Positions 50,174 to 59,255 of a stretch of 64,000 bases of DNA are shown in pieces; position 1 is the stretch's first letter, and each line of letters starts with the position of its first letter. Under the pieces are notes generated by a model. It worked only from the letters and a program-made list of their open reading frames with translations. It had not been told where the DNA came from and did no database searches. The stretch spans positions 310,001-374,000 of the forward strand of contig NZ_JAIPUL010000001.1 of NCBI RefSeq assembly GCF_020180945.1, written 5' to 3'. The position numbers and the translations under genes are program-made. The stretch comes from Lacticaseibacillus kribbianus. Its GTDB lineage: Bacteria > Bacillota > Bacilli > Lactobacillales > Lactobacillaceae.

Positions 50174-50217
50174 CGGTCCGGTGGTACGCTGAACCCGATC
50201 ACGTTAGGGGGAGCACG

Positions 50218-50580
50218 ATGGCAATTCTGAAGTGGTTTTTGACGGTTTTTGGGCTAGCCGCCTACTGGTTTTTCCTGATGGTGCTGACCTCAAGCTACAA
50301 CCTGGGGCCCTGGGCGCCGTCTTTGATCTGGGTGGTGACCGTCGGCGCCTGGGCGCTGGAGTGGTGGCAGACCAAGCGGCGGCGCAGCGCGATCGACTAT
50401 CTGTGGCAGCTGGCCGCGCGGCTTGACCTCGACGATGCGGCGCTGGCGCAGGTGCTGGGCTGCGGCCGGCTGGACGTCGTCGCCGCCAGAAGCGACAAGC
50501 GGGTCGCCACGCTGTCGCCGCGACGGGTCCGTCAGGCAATCGCGACGCTCGAGGCGCGGCTGGGTGGCAAGCCGCTGTGA
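50218..50580 (+). CDS. Hypothetical membrane protein, 120 residues
   Basis: The ATG at 50218 follows GGGGGAGC. Two hydrophobic segments (about residues 5-25 and 32-50) are followed by a cytoplasmic part with a helical stretch (IDYLWQLAARLDLDDAALAQ, LSPRRVRQAIATLEARLGG). It is not recognised. It has its own start region between the nrdD terminator and a convergent palindromic element. Confidence 0.65.
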   Translation: MAILKWFLTVFGLAAYWFFLMVLTSSYNLGPWAPSLIWVVTVGAWALEWWQTKRRRSAIDYLWQLAARLDLDDAALAQVLGCGRLDVVAARSDKRVATLSPRRVRQAIATLEARLGGKPL

Positions 50581-50589
50581 GCGGACACC

Positions 50590-50769
50590 AAAAGAGGGCT
50601 GGCCATAAGTCGGCCAGCCCCGTTGCACCCGAAATTTACATCGCAGTCGCGGGCCTAGAGTCAACGCCCACGCGCACAAGGCGGTCACCACGCGTTTCCT
50701 AAGTTCGGGAAACACGCGGTGACCGCCTTGTACTCTGGGCTAAGCCCGACTTATGGCCCTGCCTCTTTT
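50590..50769. repeat. Second palindromic repeat family, copy 2
   Basis: Outer 24-bp arms (50590-50613 with 50746-50769) are nearly perfect and end in AAAA and TTTT, so it can end transcription from both convergent genes. The inner hairpin has the perfect arms ACAAGGCGGTCACC (50676-50689) and GGTGACCGCCTTGT (50718-50731) and the same TTTCC-TAAGTTC-GGGAAA loop as copy 1. The inner arm bases differ from copy 1, but pairing is kept. Confidence 0.85.
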
Positions 50770-50780
50770 GGTTGCGGTGG

Positions 50781-51527
<747 letters not shown>

Positions 51528-51536
51528 GGCGCCCTC

Positions 51537-52244
51537 CTAGTATTGCTGACCGATCTGGACGTAGCGGCTGGTGCGCCGCTCAAGCCAGGTCTGAAGCCCC
51601 GACAAAAGCGTGGTCAGCGCCAGGTACAGCACGGCGACCAGCGAGTAGGACACCAGCGGGTTGTAGTAGAGTGCCGCGAACTGCTGGCTGACCTGAAACA
51701 TCTCGATGATGGTGATGCCAGAAGCCAGGCTGGTGTCCTTGATCAGGCTGATGAAGCTGTTGGACAAGGGCGGCAGCGCGATGCGCGTCGCCTGCGGCAG
51801 GATGATGCGCCGAAGCATCAGGGGCTTGCTCATCCCCAGCGCGTAGGCGGCCTCCCACTGGGCCTGCGGAATCGACGCAATCGCGGCGCGGATGGTCTCC
51901 GACGCGTAGGCCCCGGTGTTCAAAGAAAAGGTCAGGATGCCGGCGGTCCAGGCGTTGAGCTCGATCAGCGGGTGGCCGTTCATCTTCAGGTATGGCAGGC
52001 CGAAGAAGACGATGAACAGCTGGACCAGAAGCGGCGTGCCGCGGAAGATCCAGACGTAAAACCACGCGAGGCCCTTGAGCACGCGGATGCCCCAGTTCTT
52101 GGCGGTTGAGATTCGCACCAGCGCGACCAGCACGGCCAGGATCAGGCCGAGGGCAAAGGACACCAGCGTGATGGGAATCGTGTACTTCAGCATCGCCGCC
52201 AGAAGGGACGGCAGCGACTTAATCACAATGTGCCAAGCAGACAT
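51537..52244 (-). CDS. Polar amino acid ABC transporter permease
   Basis: A 235-residue permease of the His/Glu/Gln/Cys uptake group, with about five membrane helices and the EAA-type loop QWEAAYALGMSKPLMLRRII that contacts the ATPase. The GAYASETIRAAIASIP stretch is typical. It starts with ATG and GGAGGTGCCTC upstream on the minus strand. Confidence 0.93.
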   Translation of the reverse strand: MSAWHIVIKSLPSLLAAMLKYTIPITLVSFALGLILAVLVALVRISTAKNWGIRVLKGLAWFYVWIFRGTPLLVQLFIVFFGLPYLKMNGHPLIELNAWTAGILTFSLNTGAYASETIRAAIASIPQAQWEAAYALGMSKPLMLRRIILPQATRIALPPLSNSFISLIKDTSLASGITIIEMFQVSQQFAALYYNPLVSYSLVAVLYLALTTLLSGLQTWLERRTSRYVQIGQQY

Positions 52245-52278
52245 GAGGCACCTCCAAAATGTGTAGTGTGGCCCGATT

Positions 52279-52315
52279 CGCCCGCACCACCGGCGTTGGG
52301 TGGCGCAGGCGGGCG
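52279..52315 (-). other. Stem-loop between binding-protein and permease genes
   Basis: CGCCCGC (52279-52285) pairs with GCGGGCG (52309-52315), with an inner CCACC/GGGTGG. No T run follows on the minus strand, so it more likely lowers read-through or protects the upstream mRNA, giving more binding protein than permease. Confidence 0.6.
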
Positions 52316-52330
52316 GGGGTTTTCGCCCGG

Positions 52331-53116
52331 TTACTCGGTGATGTCGCCGCCGAAGTACTTGGTGGCCAGCTTCTTGAGCGTGCCGTTCTTGCGCAGCTTC
52401 TCGATGGCCGCGGTCACCTTTTTTTGCAGCGGCTTTTCGTCCTTGCGCAGCAGGCCGCGCGCCGGCACCGGTGTGATCGCGTCCCCGACGGACATCAGCT
52501 TGATGTCGGCGTTGGGCTTTTGTTTGAGGTAGGCGGCAAAGGAGGCGGCGTCGTTGACCGTGCCGTCGACTCTGCCCTGCTCGATCAGCGTGACGGACTG
52601 GGCGAAGCCGTCGACGGGCACGATGACGCCGCCGAGCTTCTTGACGTTGGCGGCGTTGTTGGACGTCACGCTCTGCGCCATCTTCTTGCCTTTAATGTCG
52701 GCGATCGAGGTGATGGTCTTGTTGTCCTTCTTAACGGCAAGCTGCGACTTGCCGGAGGTGTAGGCGCTGGTGAAGATGTACTTCTGCGCGCGCTCCGGGG
52801 TCTTGGCCACGTTGTTCAAGATCAGGTCGTACTTGTTGACGTCGAGGCCGGCTATCAGCGAGTCCCACTTGGTCTCGACGAACTTGGGCTTGAGGTTCAA
52901 CTCCGCCGCGATTTTTTGGCCGAGCTCGACCTCAAACCCTTTGAGCTTGCCGTCCTCGTGGTAGCTGTACGGCTGGTACGTGCCCTCAAGGCCGATGGTC
53001 AGGGTCTTTGGCGTCACCAGGTCCAGCTGCGACTTGTCCGAAGACTTGCTGCCGCCGCAAGCGGCCAGGCCGATGGCGAGCGCGGCGGTGAGGATGGTCA
53101 GTGCGAATTTTTTCAT
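52331..53116 (-). CDS. Amino acid ABC transporter substrate-binding lipoprotein, cystine-like
   Basis: A 261-residue extracytoplasmic lipoprotein. A signal peptide ends in the lipobox LAAC (Cys about residue 20). The mature part is a type II binding fold with GLEGTYQPYSYHEDGKLKGF and VELGQKIAAELNLKPKFVET, which resemble cystine/cysteine-binding proteins (TcyA) more than glutamine-binding ones. First gene of the three-gene importer operon. Confidence 0.88.
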   Translation of the reverse strand: MKKFALTILTAALAIGLAACGGSKSSDKSQLDLVTPKTLTIGLEGTYQPYSYHEDGKLKGFEVELGQKIAAELNLKPKFVETKWDSLIAGLDVNKYDLILNNVAKTPERAQKYIFTSAYTSGKSQLAVKKDNKTITSIADIKGKKMAQSVTSNNAANVKKLGGVIVPVDGFAQSVTLIEQGRVDGTVNDAASFAAYLKQKPNADIKLMSVGDAITPVPARGLLRKDEKPLQKKVTAAIEKLRKNGTLKKLATKYFGGDITE

Positions 53117-53153
53117 GTTAGAGTCCCCCTTGGGTGAAAAAAGCGTCTATTCA

Positions 53154-53159
53154 ATTATA
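53154..53159 (-). promoter_or_regulatory. -10 box of the amino acid importer operon
   Basis: A perfect TATAAT on the minus strand lies about 40 bp before the lipoprotein start. No good -35 is seen 16-18 bp upstream. Confidence 0.5.
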
Positions 53160-53220
53160 ACGGACTTACTTTTTGTACGCGAGCATTTTCACGCGATTCT
53201 CATTGAAAGTTATTTTTTTC

Positions 53221-53249
53221 TTTCCAAGGGTGCCCACAACCCTTAGAAT
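53221..53249 (+). promoter_or_regulatory. Promoter of the 115-residue hypothetical gene
   Basis: TTTCCA (53221-53226) and TAGAAT (53244-53249) are 17 bp apart. Confidence 0.55.
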
Positions 53250-53290
53250 TAAAGTTATACCGAATGCTTGTAAAAATCGGAGGTTATAAC

Positions 53291-53638
53291 TTGGAAATCG
53301 ATAACAACCACCTGATGACGCGCTACTACGACCTGCAGGCCAAGAACGCCAAGGTCTTCAAGGCCGTCGAAGCCTACGTCAACCAGCAGGTCGAAGCCAC
53401 GTACACGCTCCTGAAGGACCACTTCGTCGACACCATCACCATCGACCTCGAGCAGGCGATGCAGGTCGCCAAGGACGCGGGGCTCGCCATCGACCCGGCC
53501 GAGGCCGAGATCGCGGTGAAGAACTTCATCCTCAAGGACCTCGACTCCATCGGCCTGTGGATCCTGCCGGCAGCGCAGTGCGACCCGAACACCATCGTCG
53601 CGCACCTGAACTTCTTCAACCGCTCGCGGTACTACTAG
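53291..53638 (+). CDS. Hypothetical protein, 115 residues
   Basis: The TTG start at 53291 follows GGAGG (53279-53283) by 7 bases. The product is soluble and helical (TRYYDLQAKNAKVFKAVEAY, ITIDLEQAMQVAKDAGLAID) and has no known motif. It is divergent from the amino acid importer and has its own promoter and a strong terminator. Confidence 0.7.
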   Translation: MEIDNNHLMTRYYDLQAKNAKVFKAVEAYVNQQVEATYTLLKDHFVDTITIDLEQAMQVAKDAGLAIDPAEAEIAVKNFILKDLDSIGLWILPAAQCDPNTIVAHLNFFNRSRYY

Positions 53639-53649
53639 ACCACACGACC

Positions 53650-53697
53650 AAACAGCCGGCGCGGACTTCCGTCATTGGAAATCCGCGCCGGCTGTTT
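53650..53697. terminator. Terminator behind the 115-residue gene
   Basis: A perfect 16-bp stem (53650-53665 with 53682-53697) has an inner TTCC/GGAA; A and T triplets stand at its feet. Confidence 0.8.
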
Positions 53698-53834
53698 GTT
53701 GTGCAGTTGATCATTGAAGTCAACTTGGTTGGCGTCATGCGACGCCTCGTTCGCCATTCGCAGACGAGTTAGCACGGCTGCTGGGTCAACCGCTGTGTGG
53801 GGCAGAGGGACGGCCGGGCCACTGCTACGGCGGA

Positions 53835-53958
53835 GCGCCAGGGCGTGCCAGCGTGAAATTGCACTTAGCCGGCGAACTTTGCCGACTTAGTGCAAGGGCG
53901 GGTCCTGAGACCGCACTTTGGGCTCAGGAGAGCCCCACGCGTTCCGCCGCCCTGGCGC
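53835..53958. repeat. Nested palindromic element related to the repeat family
   Basis: Outer arms GCGCCAGGGCG (53835-53845) and CGCCCTGGCGC (53948-53958) are perfect. Inside are two hairpins: TTGCACT..AGTGCAA (53859-53894) and CCTGAG-A-CC / GG-G-CTCAGG around GCACTTT (53904-53928). The GCACTT loop and CGGAGC flank tie it to the main repeat family, but the architecture differs. The rest of the 344-bp gap before the P-type ATPase gene shows no gene. Confidence 0.65.
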
Positions 53959-53982
53959 GGAGCCGCAGCCCGTTGCCCCGCC

Positions 53983-56310
53983 TCACCGCCAGTTGATGCG
54001 CGAGAGGAAGCGGCGGCCGAGGAACTCCTGGAGCAGGAAGTACACCGGGACGCTGGAGGCCAGGGCCGGCAGGTACACCAGTGCGAGATCGATGCGCCAC
54101 AGGCCGGTCAGGGAGAACACCGGGTTGATGACGAAGAAGGTGCCGAAGAACGCGACGGCGACCAGGATCAGCATCAGGAGCTTGTAGCGGTTGAACGGCC
54201 GGCTGACCAGGATCAGCACGTGGTACTCGATCACGCCGATCATGAAAACGACCAGGGTCGAGGTGGTGGCGAACGACCAGCCGAGCGCGGCCTCAAGCCA
54301 CGTCAGCACCAGGGTGTAGCCGACGACGGCCAGGGCGGCGGGGGCGGCGATGGTCATCACCTTTTGCATGAACTGACCGGTGACGCGCGCGAAGTTCGGC
54401 TCCAGCGTCAGGAAGAAGGACGGCACCGCGACGGCGATGGCCGACACCGGCGTCAGGTTGATCGGGGTGATCGGGTAGTCCAGCGGCAGGAAGACGAAGA
54501 TCGCCGTGAGGATGACGGAGAAAATGGTCTTGACCAGGTACATCGACGCGACGCGGTTGATGTTGTTGATCACGCGCCGGCCCTCGTTCAAGACGCCGGT
54601 CATCGCGTCGAAGTTCGAGTCCAGCAGCACGAAGTCGGCGATCGACTTGGCGGCCTCGGCGCCGCTGGCCATTGCGATGCCGCAGTCGGACTGGCGCAGC
54701 GCCAGCACGTCGTTGACGCCGTCGCCGGTCATCGCGACCGTGTGGCCGGCCGCCTGCATCGCGGCGATCAGCTGCTTTTTCTGTGTCGGGGTGACGCGGC
54801 CGAAGACGGTGTAGGACTCGGCCAGCGCGCCGAAGTCGGCGTCGTCGGCGACGGTGCTCATGTCCAGGAAGCGGTCGGCGCCGGCCAGGTCGGCCTGGCG
54901 CGCGACGTTGGCGACGGTGACTGGGTTGTCGCCCGAGATCACCTTCAGCGCCACGCCCTGGCTGGCGAAGAACTGGAAGGTCGCGGGCGCGGTCTCGCGC
55001 ACCTCATCGGCGATGGTGATGTAGCCCAGCAGCCGGGGTTCAGTCAGCGGGGTGAGGGCCGTCGCCGCCGCCACGGCGATCACGCGGTAGCCGGCCGAAG
55101 TCGCCGCCGCGATTGCTTCAGCCTCCGGCACGCCGTCCTTGAAAATGAACTCGGGGGCGCCCATCACGAGGTGCCGGTCCCCGAAGCTTGCGCCGGACCA
55201 CTTGCGGGCGCTTGAGAACGGCACGGTGGCCGTCGCCGCCGCGTCCGGCCGCGGGTAGGCGGCCTTGAGCGCCAGCGCCGTCTCGTTGTCGTCGTTGAGC
55301 GCGTAGGTGATCGCCGCGGCGGCTTCGGTCAGCTCGGCCGCTTCGGTGCCGGCCACCGGGTGGGCGCCTGCGACCTGCAGCTTGCCCGAGGTGATCGTGC
55401 CCGTTTTGTCCAGGCAGATCACGTCCACGCGGGCCAGGGCCTCGATGGCCGGCAGCGCCCGCACCAGCACGCGGCGGTTGGCGAGGTTGCGCGCCGACAC
55501 CGCCAGGGCGACGTTGGTCAACAGCACCAGCCCCTCGGGAATCATGCCGATCATCGCGGCGCTGGTGCTGAGGATCGCGCGGTCGTAGTTGCCGCGGCGA
55601 ATCATCGACACGGTGAACAGCGCGACGCCCAGCGGAATCAGCACGTAGGTCAGCACGCGGATGATGCGGTTGATGGTGTCCAGCAGCTGGCTTTGGCTCC
55701 GCTTCTCGGCCTTGGCCTCCAGCGCGAGCTTGGCGGCGAAGGTGTCCGCGCCGACCGCCGTCACCTGGGCGACGGCCTGGCCGGCGACGATGAACGAGCC
55801 GGACAAAAGCGGGTCGCCCGGCGTCTTGGCAATCGGCCGCGACTCGCCGGTCAGCGGGCTTTCGTCGGCCTCGATGCCGGCGGTCTGCACGACCTGGCCG
55901 TCGACGGGCACCTGCGCGCCGCGCCGAAGCAGCAGCAGGTCGCCGATCACCAGGTCCTCCTGGCGAATCTGCTGGTCACGCCCGTCGCGGCGGACGGTCA
56001 CCGGGGTCTCGGCGAGGATGCTCAGCCGGTCGATACGGCGCTTGCTGCGGATTTCTTGGAACGTGCCGATCGCGGTGTTGACGATGGCGACGCCGAGAAA
56101 CAGCAGGTTCTTGTAGCTGCCGGTGGTGAAGATGAAGGCGGCAAGCACCACGTTCACCAGGTTGAAGAGGGTGAGCGTGTTTTGCGCGACGATGGTGCCG
56201 ACGCTTCGAGTCAAGGGGCGTAGCGGCAGGTTGTGGGCGCCGGCCGCGACCTGCGCCGCGACCTGCGCCTGCGTCAGGCCGGTTGCTTGATCTGTGGGTT
56301 GAAGTGACAC
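53983..56310 (-). CDS. P-type cation-transporting ATPase (CtpE/YfgQ-like)
   Basis: A 775-residue HAD-IC P-type ATPase: actuator motif DESPLTGESRP, phosphorylation site CLDKTGTIT, hinge TGDGVNDVLAL, and PEGL in membrane helix 4 (GMIPEGLVLLTNVALA). About ten membrane helices are seen. This subgroup handles Ca2+ or Mn2+ in some actinobacteria and streptococci; the ion here is not certain. The GTG at 56310 is chosen because GGAGG lies 7 bases before it; longer in-frame starts run through the promoter region. Divergent from the peptidase gene. Confidence 0.92.
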   Translation of the reverse strand: MSLQPTDQATGLTQAQVAAQVAAGAHNLPLRPLTRSVGTIVAQNTLTLFNLVNVVLAAFIFTTGSYKNLLFLGVAIVNTAIGTFQEIRSKRRIDRLSILAETPVTVRRDGRDQQIRQEDLVIGDLLLLRRGAQVPVDGQVVQTAGIEADESPLTGESRPIAKTPGDPLLSGSFIVAGQAVAQVTAVGADTFAAKLALEAKAEKRSQSQLLDTINRIIRVLTYVLIPLGVALFTVSMIRRGNYDRAILSTSAAMIGMIPEGLVLLTNVALAVSARNLANRRVLVRALPAIEALARVDVICLDKTGTITSGKLQVAGAHPVAGTEAAELTEAAAAITYALNDDNETALALKAAYPRPDAAATATVPFSSARKWSGASFGDRHLVMGAPEFIFKDGVPEAEAIAAATSAGYRVIAVAAATALTPLTEPRLLGYITIADEVRETAPATFQFFASQGVALKVISGDNPVTVANVARQADLAGADRFLDMSTVADDADFGALAESYTVFGRVTPTQKKQLIAAMQAAGHTVAMTGDGVNDVLALRQSDCGIAMASGAEAAKSIADFVLLDSNFDAMTGVLNEGRRVINNINRVASMYLVKTIFSVILTAIFVFLPLDYPITPINLTPVSAIAVAVPSFFLTLEPNFARVTGQFMQKVMTIAAPAALAVVGYTLVLTWLEAALGWSFATTSTLVVFMIGVIEYHVLILVSRPFNRYKLLMLILVAVAFFGTFFVINPVFSLTGLWRIDLALVYLPALASSVPVYFLLQEFLGRRFLSRINWR

Positions 56311-56337
56311 GACAACACCTCCGATATTGATAGTCTT

Positions 56338-56408
56338 ATTGTACGCGATGGCGCCGCGTTTGGGAAAAGCGACACCCGGTGTTAAGCAAACTTTATAAGC
56401 GGTATGAT
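56338..56408. promoter_or_regulatory. Divergent promoters of the P-type ATPase and peptidase genes
   Basis: On the minus strand TACAAT (56338-56343) precedes the ATPase gene. On the plus strand TATGAT (56403-56408) precedes the peptidase gene. Neither has a clear -35 box. Confidence 0.45.
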
Positions 56409-56438
56409 AAGGGCATGACTGCAAAGGAAGTGTAGAGA

Positions 56439-57341
56439 ATGAAAACAGCTCCGAACGGCACCCGCTTCGTCACCCTCGACAACGGGTACCACCTGTGGAC
56501 CCAGACGACCGGCGCCGGCGACATCGCCCTGATGACCCTTCACGGCGGCCCCGGCGGCAACAACCAGGTGTTCGAGAACTTCGGTGAGCAACTTGCACCA
56601 TACGGGGTGCGCGTGACCCGCTACGACCAGCTGGGCTCCTGGTTCTCCGACCAGCCGGACTGGCACGACCCCGCGATTCGCGCCCGCTTTTTGACCATCG
56701 ACTACTACGTCGAGGAGGTCGAGGAGGTCCGCCAAAAACTGGGCCTGGACCACTTTTTCCTGCTGGGCCAAAGCTGGGGCGGGGTCCTGGCCATCGAGTA
56801 CGCGTTGCGCTACGGCCAGCACCTGCGCGGGCTGATCCTGAGCTCGATGATCGACAACCTGGACGAGTACCTGGTCAACGTCAACCGCATCCGCGAGACC
56901 ATGTTTGATGCCGCCGACGTCGCCTACATGAAGGACGTCGAGGCACGCCACGCCTTCAGCGAGCCGCGCTACGTGGCGCTGGTCGCGGAACTCGGCGAGC
57001 ACTACCTGCACCACGCGGCCGACCCGCAGCCGCGCCACCTGATCGACACGCTGGGCACCCCGGTGTACAACCACTTCCAGGGCGACAACGAGTTCGTCAT
57101 GGTCGGGGCGCTGAAGGACTGGGACCGCCGCGCCGACATCCACAAGATTGCGGTGCCGGCCTACCTGACCTTCGGCGGCCACGAGACGATGCCGCTGGCC
57201 GCCGCGCGCCGCATGGCCGCGACCGTTCCGAACGCGACGCTGCACGTGACGCCCAACGCCGGGCACGGCCAGATGCTGGACAACCCGACGGATTACTTCG
57301 CCCACCTCGGCGCCTGGCTTGCGGCCACGGCCGAAAAGTAA
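56439..57341 (+). CDS. pip: Proline iminopeptidase-family alpha/beta hydrolase
   Basis: A 300-residue serine peptidase that removes N-terminal proline from peptides. The oxyanion motif HGGPGGNN, the nucleophile elbow GQSWGG (Ser near residue 111) and the catalytic His in NAGHGQM are present, and the cap region with YYVEEVEEVRQKLGLDHFFL matches lactobacillar PepI. The ATG at 56439 follows AAGGAAG. Confidence 0.93.
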   Translation: MKTAPNGTRFVTLDNGYHLWTQTTGAGDIALMTLHGGPGGNNQVFENFGEQLAPYGVRVTRYDQLGSWFSDQPDWHDPAIRARFLTIDYYVEEVEEVRQKLGLDHFFLLGQSWGGVLAIEYALRYGQHLRGLILSSMIDNLDEYLVNVNRIRETMFDAADVAYMKDVEARHAFSEPRYVALVAELGEHYLHHAADPQPRHLIDTLGTPVYNHFQGDNEFVMVGALKDWDRRADIHKIAVPAYLTFGGHETMPLAAARRMAATVPNATLHVTPNAGHGQMLDNPTDYFAHLGAWLAATAEK

Positions 57342-57359
57342 GCGTTTGCCGGCGGAAGC

Positions 57360-57478
57360 TGGTATCATAGGGGTGAGACCGGCGCGGCCGCGGTGGAAGG
57401 CGCCGGCAACCGTTTCGTCAACTCGCGAGAAAGGAAGCATGTAGCGCGCCACCTTCCAGCGCTACATCAGGTGTTGAG
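57360..57478 (+). promoter_or_regulatory. Structured leader of the His/Cys-rich protein gene
   Basis: An extended -10 (TGG then TATCAT at 57363-57368) is followed by a leader of about 105 bases. It can form a hairpin CCGGCGC/GCGCCGG (about 57380-57408) and a second perfect hairpin ATGTAGCGC/GCGCTACAT (57439-57447 with 57459-57467). The second begins with an ATG-TAG start-stop directly behind AAAGGAAG (57430-57437). The real start codon at 57479 has only a weak AGGTG. The layout suggests post-transcriptional control. Confidence 0.45.
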
Positions 57479-57859
57479 ATGTTCAAAACCTCTAAGGAAT
57501 TCGTCAAGTCCGCCACAGAGGCGGCCACGGCGTTCAATGACACCATCAAGGATGACCCGGAGATCCTGATTCCGCTGGCCCTGGTCCACGTGATTCCGAT
57601 CGCCCTGACCATCGTCGGCGGCACCCAGATCTGCCTGATGCATCAGCGGCTGAAAATCGAGCGCGAGCACACCAAGCAGGTGCGCCTGCGCGCCGAGCTC
57701 GGCCGCGGCCCGCACGGTGGGGAGCACGGCGGCTGCAAGCACGGCGACTGCCCGCACTGCAAGCACCACGAACCGGCGGCCGGCCCGCACCCCAAGGCTT
57801 TGGCCGACGCCCCGACCAAGCCGCACAAGCACCACCACGGCCCGCACCACCAGGGTTAA
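57479..57859 (+). CDS. Membrane protein with His/Cys-rich C-terminal tail
   Basis: A 126-residue protein: an amphipathic N terminus, one hydrophobic helix (about residues 28-50, ILIPLALVHVIPIALTIVGG), a charged stretch (KIEREHTKQVRLRAELG), and from residue about 79 a tail with many His and three Cys (GGCKHGDCPHCKHH, later KPHKHHHGPHH). The tail could bind Zn, Ni, Cu or Co. No family is recognised. It is preceded by a structured leader and followed by its own terminator. Confidence 0.75.
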   Translation: MFKTSKEFVKSATEAATAFNDTIKDDPEILIPLALVHVIPIALTIVGGTQICLMHQRLKIEREHTKQVRLRAELGRGPHGGEHGGCKHGDCPHCKHHEPAAGPHPKALADAPTKPHKHHHGPHHQG

Positions 57860-57866
57860 GACATCC

Positions 57867-57898
57867 GCGCGATTCCCGAGAAGGGGGTCGCGCTTTTT
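57867..57898 (+). terminator. Terminator of the His/Cys-rich protein gene
   Basis: An 11-bp stem GCGCGATTCCC/GGGGGTCGCGC (57867-57877 with 57883-57893, two G-U pairs) is followed by T5. Confidence 0.88.
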
Positions 57899-57903
57899 GG
57901 TAG

Positions 57904-58147
57904 AGGGCGAAAAGGCGCGGGCTTAGCGGGTCGGGTGGCCTAGGCTTGGGGTTCGGGCCGCACTTTGGCCCGCACCCCAAGTCGTAGCCAGCCGCACCCG
58001 CGTTGCGCCTTGTAGCCCGTTTAGAGTAGAGGGCGAAAAGGCGCGGGCTTAGCGATCGGGTGGCCTAGGGTTGGGGTTCGGGCCGCACTATGGCCCGAAC
58101 GCCAAGTCGTAGCCAGCCGCCCCCGCGTTGCGGCGCGTAGCCGTTTG
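57904..58147 (+). repeat. Palindromic intergenic repeat array: two units
   Basis: Units at about 57904-58029 and 58030-58147. Arms are CTTGGGGTTCGGGCC/GGCCCGCACCCCAAG in unit 1 and TTGGGGTTCGGGCC/GGCCCGAACGCCAA in unit 2, around GCACTTT and GCACTAT. Flanks are AGGGCGAAAAGGCGCGGGCT and CCCGCGTTGCG..GTAGCC. They fill most of the 391-bp gap before the acetyltransferase operon. Confidence 0.85.
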
Positions 58148-58250
58148 GGAGGGGCAACGCAGCGGCTTGGCCGAACGGGCCGCCGCTGCGTTGCCTTTTG
58201 GCCGCTTTTGCGCGAAAATGGTGTATGACAATTTTCATGGAGGTGGCAGT

Positions 58251-58769
58251 ATGCCAGCAATTTACACCCGCCAAGGGACCGCGGCGGACATTCCGGCAAT
58301 CATGGGCATTATCTCGGACGCGCGCGCGTTCCTGAAGGCGCAGGGCATCAACCAGTGGCAGGGGACCTACCCGGATCAGCCCGCGGTGGAGGCCGACATC
58401 GCGCAGGCCACCAACCGCGTGCTGGTGATGGACGGCACGGTGGTCGGCACCGCCAGCCTGATCGTCGGGCCCGACCCGTTCTACAAGCGCATCGACGGCG
58501 ACGGCTGGGTCGGCACCGCCGATTACATGATGATCCACCGCTTCGCCGCCTCCGCCAAGGTGCGCGGCCAGCGCCTGTCCAAGCTGTTCATGACCAGCCT
58601 GCTGTCGGAGGCCTACCGCCGCGGCTTCCGCGACGTGCGCATCGACACGCACGCGCAAAATCAGATCATGCAGCACGTCATTCTGGGCAACGGCTTCCAG
58701 TTCCGCGGCATCGTCTACCTCGACGAGCCGGTGCCGGAGCGCAACGCCTACCAGCTGGTGATGCAATGA
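58251..58769 (+). CDS. GNAT-family N-acetyltransferase
   Basis: A 172-residue acetyltransferase with the motif A region AASAKVRGQRLSKLFMTSLL (about residues 98-117) and DTHAQNQIMQHVILGNGFQF in the C-terminal part. The first part (GTAADIPAIMGIISDARAFL) is typical of the family. The ATG at 58251 follows GGAGGTGG. It overlaps the next acetyltransferase gene by 4 bp, and an operon of four genes begins here. Confidence 0.87.
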   Translation: MPAIYTRQGTAADIPAIMGIISDARAFLKAQGINQWQGTYPDQPAVEADIAQATNRVLVMDGTVVGTASLIVGPDPFYKRIDGDGWVGTADYMMIHRFAASAKVRGQRLSKLFMTSLLSEAYRRGFRDVRIDTHAQNQIMQHVILGNGFQFRGIVYLDEPVPERNAYQLVMQ

Positions 58770-59245
58770 CCGTCACCGTCCGCCGGTTTGCGGCCCAAGA
58801 CGCCGCGGCGGTGGCCGCGATGGTGGCCCGGACGCTGCGCATCAGCAACGCCGCCGACTACCCGGCCGATTACCTGGAGGCCGACATCGCGCGGCTGACG
58901 CCCGCATTTTTCGTCGCGTCCGCCGCGGTGCGGCACCTGTACGTCGCCGAAAGCGCAGCCGGCATCGTCGGCTGCGCGGCCATCGGCCCGTTTTGGGACG
59001 TGCCGCACGAGTATTCGCTGTTCAACGTGTTCGTTGATCCGGCGACGCAGGGGCAGGGCATCGGGCGCCGGCTGATGGCGGCCTTAGAACAAGACGCGTT
59101 CTACCAAGACGCGGTGCGCGTCGAGATTCCCGCGTCGATCACCGCCGTGCCGTTTTACCGCAAGTTCGGCTACGGCTACAAGGACGGCGTGACCGCACCC
59201 GACTCGGAGCGGCTGCTGCGGCTGGAAAAATTCCCGCACCACTAA
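58766..59245 (+). CDS. GNAT-family N-acetyltransferase, second in operon
   Basis: A 159-residue acetyltransferase: VFVDPATQGQGIGRRLMAAL is a textbook acetyl-CoA motif (about residues 91-110) and VPFYRKFGYGYKDG ends the fold. The start overlaps the stop of the preceding gene (ATGA), so the two are translationally coupled. They may act on related substrates; these are unknown. Confidence 0.9.
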   Translation: MTVTVRRFAAQDAAAVAAMVARTLRISNAADYPADYLEADIARLTPAFFVASAAVRHLYVAESAAGIVGCAAIGPFWDVPHEYSLFNVFVDPATQGQGIGRRLMAALEQDAFYQDAVRVEIPASITAVPFYRKFGYGYKDGVTAPDSERLLRLEKFPHH

Positions 59246-59255
59246 GGAGGACGAC

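Noticed and set aside
56311-56424. Longer N terminus of the P-type ATPase from 56424
   Set aside because: The extra 38 codons run through the promoter region and have no family features; GTG 56310 has GGAGG 7 bases before it.
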